From Mesorhizobium qingshengii (GTDB lineage: Bacteria; Pseudomonadota; Alphaproteobacteria; Rhizobiales; Rhizobiaceae), in the NCBI RefSeq assembly GCF_900103325.1, contig NZ_FMXM01000026.1, forward strand, positions 1-64,000: a stretch of 64,000 nt of DNA, given 5' to 3'. The position numbers were made by a program, and so were the translations under genes. Below are positions 9,104 through 18,333 of this stretch, piece by piece. Below the pieces are notes generated by a model. That model worked only from the letters and a program-made list of their open reading frames with translations, was not told where the DNA came from and ran no database searches. Position 1 is the first letter of the stretch. Every line of letters starts with the position of its first letter.

Positions 9104-10267
9104 ATGGCAAACGCCCGCTACATCCAACTGGATGCACTGAGGGCCGTCGCTGTGACGATGGTAATGTATTCCCATTTCTTCGCGGCGGGAGGATCTTCGT
9201 TCTGGGGCCATATCGGCGTGCGGCTTTTCTTCGTGCTGAGCGGCTTCCTGATCACGCGCCTGCTCCTGGAAGCGCGTTCGGCCGCCGAGTTTGAAACCGG
9301 CCCCGCCCTGCGATCCTTCTACATCAGGCGGGCGCTGCGGATATTCCCTCCCTATTTTGCCGTCTTGGGTTTCGTCTGGCTGGTTGACCTGGAGCAGTCC
9401 AGGGGATCGCTGGTCTGGCATGCGCTTTATCTGTCCAACTTCTGGTATGCGCTGCGCAATGACTGGACGCCCTGGGTGCTGTGCCATTTCTGGAGCCTGA
9501 GCATCGAGGAGCAGTTCTACCTTGCCTGGCCGCTGGTCGTCCTGCTGGCCCCACGCCGCCGCTTTGAGTCGATCTGCGTCGGCGTCATCCTGCTGTCGCT
9601 GGCCTATCGGTTCTACTGGCCGGTCACCGCCACCCCGGCGCTGGCGCGCGACCTGCTGCCGCCGGCATCCATGGATGCGCTGGCATCGGGCGCGCTGCTT
9701 GCCTGCTGGTGGTCCAGAGGCGCCGGCCTGCCGCAATGGATGCGGCTAGGCTGGCCTGCCCTCGCAGCCGCATTCCTGATGATTGAGTGGTTCGTCCCGG
9801 CGCCTGCCGATCCCATGCTGGAATGGGGCCGCTGGCTGCTGCTGCAGGTCCTGCCCCTGGTGCCGCTGATGGCCGTCGTCGCCGCCTGTTCGAGCGGCCT
9901 TGGCGGTACCCTCGGCAAGCTTGCGGAACTGCCGCCGCTGCTTGCTCTCGGCCGTATTAGCTACGGCGTTTATCTCTATCATCCGATATTGCTGTCGCTC
10001 GCCGTCAAGTCTCAGCCCTGGATTCCGCTCAATGTCTCGGAACAAGGGCCAGGGCGGTTCGTGGTCGCGAGCGCGGCCACGATTGTCACGGCCTCGATTT
10101 CCTGGATGGTTCTCGAAAGGCCACTCAACGGCCTCAAGCGCTACTTCCCCTACGTCGCGCGCGCCCATGCAGGGCAGGCCGGCAATGCCGGCTGGTTCGC
10201 GAGGGTGGCCGGCGGATCGCCCGATGGCCGCACGCTCGACCTCCAGCGAACGGATGCGAGACGATGA
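9104..10267 (+). CDS. Acyltransferase 3 (OafA/ExoZ-like) membrane protein
   Basis: Multi-spanning membrane acyltransferase of 387 residues. This family adds O-acetyl, succinyl or similar groups to surface polysaccharides. Family hallmarks are the N-terminal IQLDALRAVAVTMVMYSHF, with the catalytic-type Arg and His, then GVRLFFVLSGFLITRLL, a YIRRALRIFPPYF block and WSLSIEEQFYLAWPL. About ten hydrophobic helices follow, ending in SYGVYLYHPILLS. Its last four bases overlap the start of the next glycosyltransferase (ATGA). It opens a four-gene cassette, so its acceptor is probably the glycan made by the following genes. Confidence 0.9.
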   Translation: MANARYIQLDALRAVAVTMVMYSHFFAAGGSSFWGHIGVRLFFVLSGFLITRLLLEARSAAEFETGPALRSFYIRRALRIFPPYFAVLGFVWLVDLEQSRGSLVWHALYLSNFWYALRNDWTPWVLCHFWSLSIEEQFYLAWPLVVLLAPRRRFESICVGVILLSLAYRFYWPVTATPALARDLLPPASMDALASGALLACWWSRGAGLPQWMRLGWPALAAAFLMIEWFVPAPADPMLEWGRWLLLQVLPLVPLMAVVAACSSGLGGTLGKLAELPPLLALGRISYGVYLYHPILLSLAVKSQPWIPLNVSEQGPGRFVVASAATIVTASISWMVLERPLNGLKRYFPYVARAHAGQAGNAGWFARVAGGSPDGRTLDLQRTDARR

Positions 10268-11370
10268 CCGCCGCGCCGCTCGTTTCCGTCCTGCTGCCGG
10301 TCTACAATGCCGGCCCCTATCTCGCCGCCGCGCTGGGAAGCATCCTGCGGCAGGACTACAGCCGCCTGGAGGTCATCGCGATCGATGACGGGTCGACCGA
10401 CAATTCGCTCGAGATCCTCGAGCGATACCGGCAGGCCGACAGCCGCATCTCGATCATCTCGCGCGAAAATCGCGGCCTCGTCACGACGCTCAACGAAGGA
10501 CTGGCCGTCGCCCGGGGCGAGCTGGTCGCGCGGATGGACGCGGACGACATCGCCTATCCCTGGCGCCTTTCGCGCCAGGTGGCGCTGTTTGAGCGACGAC
10601 CCGAGCTCGGCTTCTGCGGCGCCGGCGTCGACATGTTGATCCGCGGTCGCATCGCCACGGGGAAACCCGATCCGGTATTCCAGTTCGGCCGCTTGCCAAT
10701 ATTGGCGATGTTCTTCACGATCTTCATGCACCCGACGGTCGTCTACAGCAGGAAGGTCATCGACGACGACGATCTCCATTACGACCAGGCCTATCGGCAC
10801 GCCGAGGATTTCGATCTTTTCAGGCGGCTGGCCGGCCGTTACCCGGCAGCCATGATGCCCGAAAACCTGGTCGTCTACCGCGTCCATCAGGCAAGCGTGA
10901 CCACCCGGCACGTCAAGGAGATGCGCAGGACGCATTTGCGCATCGTGGCTGAGAACCTCGAGCGCGAGGGCCTCGCGGAGGCCTCGCGGGACCTGCGCGA
11001 CCTCGGCGATGCGGTCAACCTCGACACGGTTACCCGTGCGGCCAACTTCATCGTCGCGCTGGAGGAGGAGATTTGCTCCCTGCCGGCCGAGACAAGGCCG
11101 AGCTTCGAGGCCGGCGCGCTGAACCTGTTCTATTTCCTTTACCAGCTCGTCGCCGACGAAAAGCAGCCTCCGCTGACGCACGAATTGCTGACGCGGACCG
11201 CGAAGTGGAACGTCATCCGGCGCCGCGAGCAATATGCGCTGTGGCCCGGCGCCCGGGCACCCTGGCTCAGCCTCGCCTCGCTGTCGGCCAGCAGGCAAGC
11301 CGACGCCGTGACATACTTCTTCAAATCCGCGCCCGCCGCCACGGTCCTGGCGCCTTATCAGGTGAGCTAG
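10264..11370 (+). CDS. Family 2 glycosyltransferase (GT-A fold)
   Basis: Cytoplasmic inverting sugar transferase of 368 residues. The GT2 domain fills about 1-230: SVLLPVYNAGPYL, IDDGSTDNSLEIL, a DAD metal-binding motif in ARMDADDIAYPWRL, then a HAEDFDLFRRLAGRY acceptor-side motif. The C-terminal 130 residues are helical with no identified domain. Starts in ATGA overlap with the acyltransferase. Probably adds one residue to a repeat unit; the sugar cannot be inferred. Confidence 0.9.
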   Translation: MTAAPLVSVLLPVYNAGPYLAAALGSILRQDYSRLEVIAIDDGSTDNSLEILERYRQADSRISIISRENRGLVTTLNEGLAVARGELVARMDADDIAYPWRLSRQVALFERRPELGFCGAGVDMLIRGRIATGKPDPVFQFGRLPILAMFFTIFMHPTVVYSRKVIDDDDLHYDQAYRHAEDFDLFRRLAGRYPAAMMPENLVVYRVHQASVTTRHVKEMRRTHLRIVAENLEREGLAEASRDLRDLGDAVNLDTVTRAANFIVALEEEICSLPAETRPSFEAGALNLFYFLYQLVADEKQPPLTHELLTRTAKWNVIRRREQYALWPGARAPWLSLASLSASRQADAVTYFFKSAPAATVLAPYQVS

Positions 11371-11377
11371 AGGAGGG

Positions 11378-12406
11378 ATGACCGTCAAAGCCCACCAACC
11401 TCTGCAGCGCGATCGTTCGACGGCGCTTGCCCCCGCCCCGGCCGGTCGCCGGCCGGAACGATCGGCGCCGGAGGTCAGCTTCATTATCTGCACGCGCAAT
11501 CGCGTCGCCGTGCTCGAGGCTTGCATCAAGTCGGTGCAGGCCGCGTGCCGGGCCCATGCCGGCTTCGCGGCCGAACTCTTGGTCGTCGACAACGGCTCGA
11601 GCGACCGCACGGCCGAACGACTGGCCAGCATCGCCGGTATGTCGGACATTCCATTCACGCCCATTTGCGAGCCACGCCCCGGATTGGCGGCTGCCCGTAA
11701 CGCCGGGCTGAGGCGCGCGCGGGGCCGTGTGCTGGTCTTCGTCGATGATGATTGCGCGGTCCATTGCGACTATTTGCGCGATCTGGAGCGACATTATGCG
11801 TCCGGGGAACAATGGCTCATCCGGGGAGGCCGTGTCGAGCTTGGCGATCCCAGGGATTTGCCGTTCACGATCAAGCGGTCGCGGGTACGCGAGCGGCTTA
11901 CACCAGATGTTCATCCCGGCGGTTTTGTGCTGGGTTGCAACATGACCATGCACCGCGATGTCGCGGCCCGCATCGGCTATTTCGACGAACGCTTCGGCGC
12001 GGGCGGGCCATTGCGCTCGGCGGAAGATACCGATTACCTCGTGCGGGCGGCGCTGCTCGGCATCCCGGTCGAGTATGTGCCGGACATGACGATATTCCAT
12101 CATCACGGCCGGCGGGATCGCAAAGCCATCGAAAAGCTCCACCGCGACTACAGCCTGGGCAATGGCGGGCTCTGCCTGAAACATGTTCGCCATGCGCCCT
12201 GGCTGCTTCGTCATTTCTACTGGGCCACGAGAGGGGCTTTCCGGGAATTGGCTGGCGGGCCAGCCTTCGATCGTGAACTCAATCTGTCGCACTTGCCCAT
12301 CGTCGGCATGAATTTGCTCGGCGCGGCCAGATTCGCGGTTCTCCTGCTGGCGAGACGGCCACAGGGTGAGCCGGTGCGGCAAGATCAACAAGCCCAGGCG
12401 AGGTGA
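11378..12406 (+). CDS. Family 2 glycosyltransferase
   Basis: Second GT2 enzyme of 342 residues. An N-terminal linker of about 30 residues precedes VSFIICTRNRVAVLEACI, LLVVDNGSSDRTAE and a DDD motif (VFVDDDCAVH). Further on are FVLGCNMTMHRDV and an AEDTDYLVRA motif near residue 218. It starts 8 nt after the preceding gene, with GAGGG upstream, and ends 10 nt before the ABC exporter, so the cassette is one operon. Resembles rhamnosyl/glucosyl transferases of capsule and O-antigen clusters, but specificity is open. Confidence 0.88.
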   Translation: MTVKAHQPLQRDRSTALAPAPAGRRPERSAPEVSFIICTRNRVAVLEACIKSVQAACRAHAGFAAELLVVDNGSSDRTAERLASIAGMSDIPFTPICEPRPGLAAARNAGLRRARGRVLVFVDDDCAVHCDYLRDLERHYASGEQWLIRGGRVELGDPRDLPFTIKRSRVRERLTPDVHPGGFVLGCNMTMHRDVAARIGYFDERFGAGGPLRSAEDTDYLVRAALLGIPVEYVPDMTIFHHHGRRDRKAIEKLHRDYSLGNGGLCLKHVRHAPWLLRHFYWATRGAFRELAGGPAFDRELNLSHLPIVGMNLLGAARFAVLLLARRPQGEPVRQDQQAQAR

Positions 12407-12415
12407 ACCGCTAGA

Positions 12416-14200
12416 ATGCCATTGCTACCGCCAAGCCTGCCGATGCTGTTCCGGGCGTTCGGAAAGAGGCAACTGCGCCTGCTTCCGGCCGTGGTGGTTC
12501 TCGGGCTGGTCAGTGCCGTGCTCGAAGGGTTCGGCATCGGCCTGATCATCCCGTTGCTGGGCATAATCATGGGACACGGCGATGCGGCGGGAATGGCTGG
12601 TTTCTCCGCTGTCCTCCAGCACGTCGGATCGGGCTTGAGCGAGCGCGACCGGCTTATCGCCATTTCGGTCGCCATCCTCGGCTCGATCATCCTGAAGAAT
12701 GTTTTCGCCTTCGCCAACACGCTGCTGACGACCTTCATCTCTGGCAAGGCAAGTCATTCGATCCGCGGCGCGTTGTCGGAGCAGTTCTTGCGGGTGGGCT
12801 ACCCATTCTTCCTGCGGCAGAGTCCCGGACGGCTGCTCAACATCATTTCCAACGAATCCTGGCGAGCATCGGACGCGATCCAGATCATGCTGTCGGCCAT
12901 CGTCAGCGCATCGGCCGCCATCATCCTGCTGGCCTTTCTGCTCCTGCTTTCGTGGCGCATGACGTTGCTGGTCACGCTCGGACTGGCGCTCGTCCAGGTC
13001 GCGCACGCCGTCCTCTCGGCCAATCTGAAAGAGCCCAGCCGCAGCGTCGCCTCGCGCAACGGCCACCTCGCATCACAGATGCTCCATCTGGTGCATGCCG
13101 GACGCCTGATCCGCATCTTCGGACAGGAGAGCCGGGAGAAGGCGATATTCGATACGGCGTCCGACGCGGTTCGCCGCGCCTCTTTCGTACTGCTTGTGCG
13201 CCAGGGAGCGTTGCCGCCGCTGACGGAGGTTCTCCACGCCATTCTGTTTCTGGCGGTGGTGATCGGCGCCTGGCTCGCGCAAGTGAGTTTCCCGCTGATC
13301 ATCGCGTTTGTCATACTGCTCTACAGGTTGCAGCCGCATATGCGGGCCCTGCAAGGGTCGTGGAGCCAGTTGCAAGGCCTGAGCGGATCGCTCGAAGAGG
13401 TAACATGGATGCTGGATCCCACGGGCAAGCCCCAACCGCCGCAAGGCGACGGGCCGTTCCACGGCTTGCGCCAGGGCATCGAGTTCGATGACGTGACGTT
13501 CACCTATTCCGGCACGGACCAGCGTGAAGTGGTGCTGCATTCGGCGACATTCGAAATCCGCGGTGGCCGCTCGACGGCGCTGATCGGGCGCTCGGGCGCC
13601 GGCAAGACGACGATCGTCAATCTTCTGTGCCGCTTCGTGGAACCGGACACCGGCAGGATTCTCGTCGACGGATCACCACTCGACGGGATCGATGCCAGCC
13701 AGTGGCGACGGCACATCGCACTGGCCAGCCAGGAGTTGGAGCTGGTCGACGGCACCATCTTTGAAAACATAACCTACGGCCAGGACGCGGCCACGGCCGG
13801 CGACGCCGAGCGCGCCGCGAGACTGGCCGAAGCGCATGAATTCATCGAACAGCTTCCCCTGGGTTACGATACGCTCGTCGGCTACAGGGGCGTCAATCTC
13901 TCGGCGGGACAGAGGCAGCGGATCGCACTGGCCAGGGCCCTGGTGCGCGATCCCGATCTCCTCATCCTGGACGAAGCCACCAATGCGGTGGATGGACTGT
14001 CGGAAGCGGCCATCGTCGAGACCCTGAAGTCGAGAGCCGGCCGCCGCACGACCATCGTCATCAGTCACCATCACAGCACCATCTCGTTCTGCGACGACGT
14101 GGTGATCCTCAGCGGCGGCCGGGTGAAAAAGCAGGCGCCTTTCGGCGCCCTGGCATCGCTCACCATGGACGAGCTTTACCAGCACGAGCCGCTCGACTAA
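12416..14200 (+). CDS. ABC exporter, fused membrane and ATPase domains (MsbA-like)
   Basis: Half-transporter of 594 residues, acting as a homodimer. Six membrane helices span about 20-310, and the nucleotide-binding domain about 350-590. It has Walker A GRSGAGKTTIV (about 390), signature LSAGQRQRIALARAL, Walker B LLILDEATNAVD and the H-loop in IVISHHHSTISF. Because it follows an acyltransferase and two glycosyltransferases, it probably flips a lipid-linked oligosaccharide or exports a small glycolipid. No Wzy-type polymerase is nearby, so full polysaccharide synthesis from this locus alone is unlikely. Confidence 0.9.
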   Translation: MPLLPPSLPMLFRAFGKRQLRLLPAVVVLGLVSAVLEGFGIGLIIPLLGIIMGHGDAAGMAGFSAVLQHVGSGLSERDRLIAISVAILGSIILKNVFAFANTLLTTFISGKASHSIRGALSEQFLRVGYPFFLRQSPGRLLNIISNESWRASDAIQIMLSAIVSASAAIILLAFLLLLSWRMTLLVTLGLALVQVAHAVLSANLKEPSRSVASRNGHLASQMLHLVHAGRLIRIFGQESREKAIFDTASDAVRRASFVLLVRQGALPPLTEVLHAILFLAVVIGAWLAQVSFPLIIAFVILLYRLQPHMRALQGSWSQLQGLSGSLEEVTWMLDPTGKPQPPQGDGPFHGLRQGIEFDDVTFTYSGTDQREVVLHSATFEIRGGRSTALIGRSGAGKTTIVNLLCRFVEPDTGRILVDGSPLDGIDASQWRRHIALASQELELVDGTIFENITYGQDAATAGDAERAARLAEAHEFIEQLPLGYDTLVGYRGVNLSAGQRQRIALARALVRDPDLLILDEATNAVDGLSEAAIVETLKSRAGRRTTIVISHHHSTISFCDDVVILSGGRVKKQAPFGALASLTMDELYQHEPLD

Positions 14201-14545
14201 TGCATGTCGCCCAAGAGTGCGTGGCCGGCCGGCGGGCCGCCGCATGGTTCGAATCAGAAGGCCAGGGAATTGCCGCTGGCACCTTGCGCGATCGCACCAA
14301 TGCCATGCAGTGCCCGGGCGCGCTACCTTGCCTTCGCGGCGGACCTGTCGATCCGCCTTGGCCGGTGCCCATTGGTTTACTCTCCAGGTGCGGTGCCGGC
14401 CTCCTCTTGGGTTCCTCGCCGCACGGAGTTGGGGGGCCGAAGGACGTGCGCGACCCGTGGCTCGCCCCGGCAGGGTGCCTTGGCGAAGTCGGCGCGGCGT
14501 GCGGGGGCGAAGCGACGTCGCGGGACCCTGGAATAGCGAAGTCGG
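14201..14545. repeat. Intergenic repeat region sharing a GC-rich unit with 32.37-32.42 kb
   Basis: Between the convergent ABC exporter and coiled-coil genes. Bases about 14425-14474 read ...GGGGGGCCGAAGGACGTGCG then GACCCGTGGCTCGCCCCGG. The inverted copy at about 32368-32415 differs at only a few positions. Such units look like rhizobial intergenic mosaic repeats. No gene is supported here. A GGTTCGAATC at 14246 is not part of a tRNA. Confidence 0.5.
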
Positions 14546-15994
14546 CTACGGCGCCGCGCGGAGGTTCCTGCGGATACGCCGCCTGCCCGCTGCACGTGCT
14601 TTCTCCGCCACCACGCCGGTAATCTCGACCACGGCGCCCTCGCGCGGTCTGCCGTTGGTGGCCTTGTGGAGCCGCTCGTAGGGCAGCAATTCCTTGATCC
14701 GGGCATTGAGTGACGCGATTTCGGCCCTGAGGTCCTCGCATTCCTGCCTCTGGACATCGAGCTGTATCTGTTCCGATGCCTGTTGCAGCGTAAGCTGTGA
14801 AAGGTTGGCGTTCACCTTCGAAAGGCTCATCTTGTCGTTTTCGTTCTCATGGGTGAGAGCAGACAATCTTTCGTCGGCGATTTTCTTTTCGGCCAGGGTA
14901 TCGTTCAATTCAGTCTTGAGCCTGGCGATTTCGCTGGCGGCCTCGGTGTTCTCGTTCGAGGCCTGCTCCAGTCGCGATTGCAGGTCCTGGATCTCCGAAC
15001 GCAACCCGCGCATTTCCGCCTGACCGCGAGCCAGCTCGGCTTCCCTGTCGCCTTCCGTCATGCGGGCCGCTTCGATTGTCTCCGACAGCTTCGCCTGTGC
15101 GGCCTCGAGCGACTTCTGGAGCCGCATCTCCTCTTTCTCGCTCTTGCCGAGCGCGGCCAGCAGTTCCGTAAGCCGCGCTGCATCGCTGGCATGGACCGTC
15201 GAGAGCTCGTCGAGCCTGTGGCGCGCCTGGGATTCCCGCTTCAGCGCCTTGTCGAGCTCGAGCGACAGGCTGACATGCTTTTCCCGCAGCATCTTGCTCT
15301 CGCGCAGGCGCCTGTTGGCCTCGACCGTTCTGGCGGTCAGCCGCTTGGCGATGTCGCCGAACTCCGCCTCGCGTTTTGCGCTCGCATTGGCTGTCTCCAC
15401 GAGTTCCAGCCTTACCGCGGCAAGCGCCGCACGAAGCGCCTCCCTGTCCTGAACCAGGCTTGCCTCGCGCTGTTGCAGCACATCGTAGGCGCCTTCACGC
15501 TCACGCAGTTTCCTCATCGTGTCGTGCAGATTTTCCGACAGCGTTCTTTGTTCCGCGCCCAGGCCGGCATTTGCAAGCTCCAGCTCGTTCGCGCGAAGAA
15601 TGTCGCTGTGGAGGATGTTGAGGAATTCGCGCGTCAGGTGGTGTGAGGTCGCGATCTCCGAGAGCTTGCCGTTGATCTCCTCCAGATACTCCCTGGCATC
15701 ATGGAAGAGCCCTTCAAAGGCACTCAACGCAGCCAGCCGGGTCTGGGCATGGGATGTCAGTCGCGGCCCGGTTTCGGGGCTGCCCGTATTGTCCGCACCA
15801 TCCGGATTTGCCGCATTCGCCTCAGGCGGCGAGTCGCCAGGTCCTGCCGCGGAATCCGGGACATCGTCGCTCTTTGGCGGCGCCCGGCCATCGGCGCCGA
15901 GATCCGATTTGAGCGCGTCCGCCAGATCGATCTGCAGTTGCTGGAATGTCTTGTCTACGTCTTCAGCACGCTTGATCAAAGCCTTGAAGTTCAT
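14546..15994 (-). CDS. Long coiled-coil protein, unknown function
   Basis: Cytoplasmic-looking protein of 482 residues with no signal peptide or membrane segment. Residues 1-35 form a short helical head (MNFKALIKRAEDVDKTFQQL). An acidic, Pro/Gly-rich linker (about 36-75) follows, then nearly 340 residues of Glu/Arg/Leu/Ala heptads (LRAALAAVRLELVE; RDRE-type stretches), then a basic tail (RRRIRRNLRAAP). Proteins of this shape include cytoskeletal and polarity scaffolds such as crescentin-like filaments, but no specific family is recognized. GGGGGAG precedes ATG 15994. It lies between the glycan cassette and minCDE, and a near-CtrA box is about 40 bp upstream. Linkage to division or envelope biology is inference. 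Confidence 0.7.
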   Translation of the reverse strand: MNFKALIKRAEDVDKTFQQLQIDLADALKSDLGADGRAPPKSDDVPDSAAGPGDSPPEANAANPDGADNTGSPETGPRLTSHAQTRLAALSAFEGLFHDAREYLEEINGKLSEIATSHHLTREFLNILHSDILRANELELANAGLGAEQRTLSENLHDTMRKLREREGAYDVLQQREASLVQDREALRAALAAVRLELVETANASAKREAEFGDIAKRLTARTVEANRRLRESKMLREKHVSLSLELDKALKRESQARHRLDELSTVHASDAARLTELLAALGKSEKEEMRLQKSLEAAQAKLSETIEAARMTEGDREAELARGQAEMRGLRSEIQDLQSRLEQASNENTEAASEIARLKTELNDTLAEKKIADERLSALTHENENDKMSLSKVNANLSQLTLQQASEQIQLDVQRQECEDLRAEIASLNARIKELLPYERLHKATNGRPREGAVVEITGVVAEKARAAGRRRIRRNLRAAP

Positions 15995-16311
15995 GCCCGA
16001 ACTCCCCCAACCATCACCAACCCGGTACTTAACGAATTGCTAAGATAACCCTACATCCACTGATTGAATAGGGGAAGCCCCCGTTGGCGGGACGGCAATT
16101 CCGGGACATTTGGGGGTTTGGATGCTGCGAACAACGATGCCGCGGCCATGGAAAAGCTTGGGTTCCTCGCCCCGCGGATGTGGGGGGAGAGGCGCCTGCG
16201 ACAGTTGCGCGCCCACCGTCGGGTCGCAGCCCTGCCGCGGGTGATTGGCGACCTCGCAGGTTCTGATTTCCTCGCCCCCACGGAGTGGGGGGCGAGGAAA
16301 TGGCGTCCGCG
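15995..16311. repeat. Palindrome-rich intergenic region beyond minE
   Basis: Holds a long inverted repeat at 16267-16300 (TTTCCTCGCCCCCAC against GTGGGGGGCGAGGAAA, one base unpaired) and, at about 16150-16240, further GC-rich inverted fragments starting GGTTCCTCGCCCC like the unit at 14.4 kb. It sits between the minE stop (16312) and the coiled-coil promoter, so the main palindrome may end the min transcript, although no U-run follows. Confidence 0.5.
16029..16043. promoter_or_regulatory. Near-match to a CtrA box upstream of the coiled-coil gene
   Basis: TTAACGAATTGCTAA fits TTAA-N7-TTAA except for one base in the second half-site. It lies 35-49 bp before the start codon at 15994, close to where the better box lies before minC. 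Seen by eye; binding is not shown. Confidence 0.3.
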
Positions 16312-16584
16312 CTACCCCGCCATCGCCAGCGGCCTGGCGCTCTTGTTGGGGATCTGGATGTCGATTTCGAGCGTCGACATGGTCTCGCCGCGGTCCATCG
16401 AGACCTGGAGGTAGTCCTGGTCGATCTGCACGTGCTTGGCGATGACGGCCATGATCTCCTCGCGCAGGATGGAGACGAGGTCGGGCTGGCTGCGGTTGCG
16501 GCGCTCATAGGCGAGCAGCACTTGCAGCCGCTCGCGCGCCACCGGCGCGCTGGAGCGCCGCTTGAAGATGTCGAGCAAGCTCAT
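16312..16584 (-). CDS. minE: Cell division topological specificity factor MinE
   Basis: 90 residues, normal length. The N-terminal amphipathic/anti-MinCD part is SLLDIFKRRSSAPVARERLQ, with LLAYERRNR and an ILREEIMAVIAKHV contact helix. The C-terminal dimer/specificity domain is IDQDYLQVSMDRGETMSTLEI. MinE stimulates MinD ATPase and drives pole-to-pole oscillation so that MinC blocks septa only near poles. Its ATG overlaps the minD stop (ATGA). Last gene of minCDE. Confidence 0.97.
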   Translation of the reverse strand: MSLLDIFKRRSSAPVARERLQVLLAYERRNRSQPDLVSILREEIMAVIAKHVQIDQDYLQVSMDRGETMSTLEIDIQIPNKSARPLAMAG

Positions 16585-17396
16585 GCCGCCCTCCTTCCCA
16601 GAAGACGATCGAGGAAACCCTTGCGTTCGAAGGGCACGACGACCGGCAGGTCCTCGCCTTCCAGCCGCCTTGCGGCGTCCAGATAGGCCTTTGCGGCCGC
16701 GTTGAGCGGCTCCGACAGTGTCACCGGCGAACCGAGGTTGGAGGCCCTGAGCACATCCTGGCTCTCGGGAATGATGCCGAGCAGCGGCGTCGACAGGATT
16801 TCCAGCACATCGTCGATGGACAGCATCTCGCCGCGCGAAGCACGCGCCGCGTCATAGCGGGTGACCAGCACATGCTTGGCGATCTGCTCGCCCTGCTCGG
16901 CCCTCAAGGTGCGGGCGTCGAGCAGGCCGATGATGCGATCGGAATCGCGCACCGAGCTCACTTCCGGATTGGTGACGATGACCGCCTCGTCGGCGAAGCG
17001 CATGGCGAGCTGCGCGCCGCGCTCGATGCCGGCCGGGCTGTCGCAGAACACGTAGTCGAACACCGAGCGCAGCTTGTCGATGACTTCGCCGACGCCCTCC
17101 TCGGTCAGCGCGTCCTTGTCGCGCGTCTGCGAGGCCGGCAGCAGGAACAGCGTCTCGACCCGCTTGTCGCGGATCAGCGCCTGCGACAGCTTGGCCGAGC
17201 CCTGGATGACGTTGACGAGGTCGAACACCACGCGCCGCTCGGCGCCCATGATCAGGTCGAGGTTGCGCAGGCCGACGTCGAAGTCGACAAGCGCCACCTT
17301 CTTGCCGGTCTTGGCCACGGCCGCCCCAAGGGCCGCCGTCGAGGTCGTCTTGCCGACGCCCCCCTTGCCCGAGGTGACCACCACTACCTTGCCCAT
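16581..17396 (-). CDS. minD: Septum-site determining ATPase MinD
   Basis: 271 residues. Deviant Walker A KGGVGKTTSTAALG lies at residues 10-23, switch II/Walker B is VDFDVGLRNLDLIMG, and the FCDSPAGIERGAQLAM segment is present. The C-terminus is an amphipathic membrane-targeting helix (VPFERKGFLDRLLGRRAA). It binds membrane and MinC when ATP-bound. It follows minC by 79 bp and overlaps minE by 4 bp. Full length, with all motifs present. Confidence 0.97.
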   Translation of the reverse strand: MGKVVVVTSGKGGVGKTTSTAALGAAVAKTGKKVALVDFDVGLRNLDLIMGAERRVVFDLVNVIQGSAKLSQALIRDKRVETLFLLPASQTRDKDALTEEGVGEVIDKLRSVFDYVFCDSPAGIERGAQLAMRFADEAVIVTNPEVSSVRDSDRIIGLLDARTLRAEQGEQIAKHVLVTRYDAARASRGEMLSIDDVLEILSTPLLGIIPESQDVLRASNLGSPVTLSEPLNAAAKAYLDAARRLEGEDLPVVVPFERKGFLDRLLGRRAA

Positions 17397-17475
17397 AAAA
17401 CAGCCTCCGTTGTTGTTTGTTTGTTGTCGGTCGGGCGGCTCCCTGCCGGCCGCCCGGTATCTGTCGAAACGAATG

Positions 17476-18288
17476 TCAGCTCAGCGGCGCAACGCGTAAG
17501 GCCTCGCCGTCGAGAAACGCCTGCACCGGCTTACCGCGCGAGGACCCTTCCATCTCCTCGGCGGTGACGTACCAGCCGTCGACCGCCAGCAGCTCGGCCT
17601 CGTTGCGGCGGCAGAAGATGCGCGCGCCCTTGTTGCCGAGCGCACCCGCCGAAGCGCGCCCGCGTAGCGTGCCGTAAACATGGATCGAGCCGGCCGCGAT
17701 GATCTCCGACCCGGAAGCGACCGAGCCGAGCACGATGACATCGCCATGCGGATGCACGATCGCCTGGCCGGAGCGGATCGGCGACTTGATCATCAGCGTG
17801 CCCGAAGCTTCCTGCTGCGGCTCGCTTTCGCCCGCTTTGCTTGCGCCAGGCTTGCCCGCGCTGGCCGCATCGTCGCGCCCCGCTGCCACGGTGTGTTCCG
17901 GCGCCTTGCCCTCGGCCTTGTCCGTCGTCATTTCCGCCCTCGCCTTGCGGCCGGGCAGCAGGCCGTCCGTCGTCGCCTCCTTGGCGCCGACCAGCAGCGG
18001 CGGCAGTTCGGCGCCGAGCGAAGCCCCTTCGAGCTCGATGGCATAGATGCGGATGCCGCGCGTGGCCAGTTCCGCCACCAGTGCGGCGATCTCGCCTGGC
18101 TGCGGCTTCAGCGTGTTGAGATCGAGCAGCACCGGGCGGCCGGAAAAATAGCCGGGCGAGTTGCCGATCCAGTGGTCCAGCCCCTCCAGCCAGGCCGCCA
18201 GGGGCGCCTCCGGCGTCAGCGTGAAAGCGACGAAGGAACGGGCGCGAAAGCGAATGGATTTGGCCTCGAGGGGAGCGGCAAAGGTCAC
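17476..18288 (-). CDS. minC: Septum inhibitor MinC
   Basis: 270 residues, slightly long for MinC. The N-terminal FtsZ-inhibiting domain (about 1-105) has SFVAFTLTPEAPLAAWLEGL and PVLLDLNTL. A long linker rich in Ala, Glu and Lys spans about 110-160. The C-terminal beta-helix that binds MinD starts at IRSGQAIVHPHGDVIVLGSV and contains AGSIHVYGTLRGRA and ARIFCRRNEAELLAVDGWY. The start is GTG at 18288. It is the first gene of minCDE, with a CtrA-type box 46-60 bp upstream. Confidence 0.95.
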   Translation of the reverse strand: MTFAAPLEAKSIRFRARSFVAFTLTPEAPLAAWLEGLDHWIGNSPGYFSGRPVLLDLNTLKPQPGEIAALVAELATRGIRIYAIELEGASLGAELPPLLVGAKEATTDGLLPGRKARAEMTTDKAEGKAPEHTVAAGRDDAASAGKPGASKAGESEPQQEASGTLMIKSPIRSGQAIVHPHGDVIVLGSVASGSEIIAAGSIHVYGTLRGRASAGALGNKGARIFCRRNEAELLAVDGWYVTAEEMEGSSRGKPVQAFLDGEALRVAPLS

Positions 18289-18333
18289 GGCTGGCGAATC
18301 CTTACTGAGAGGTAAACGCTAGCGAGGGAATGG

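Noticed and set aside
14205..14300. Possible tRNA around GGTTCGAATC at 14246
   Set aside because: No matching acceptor stem or anticodon arm can be drawn.
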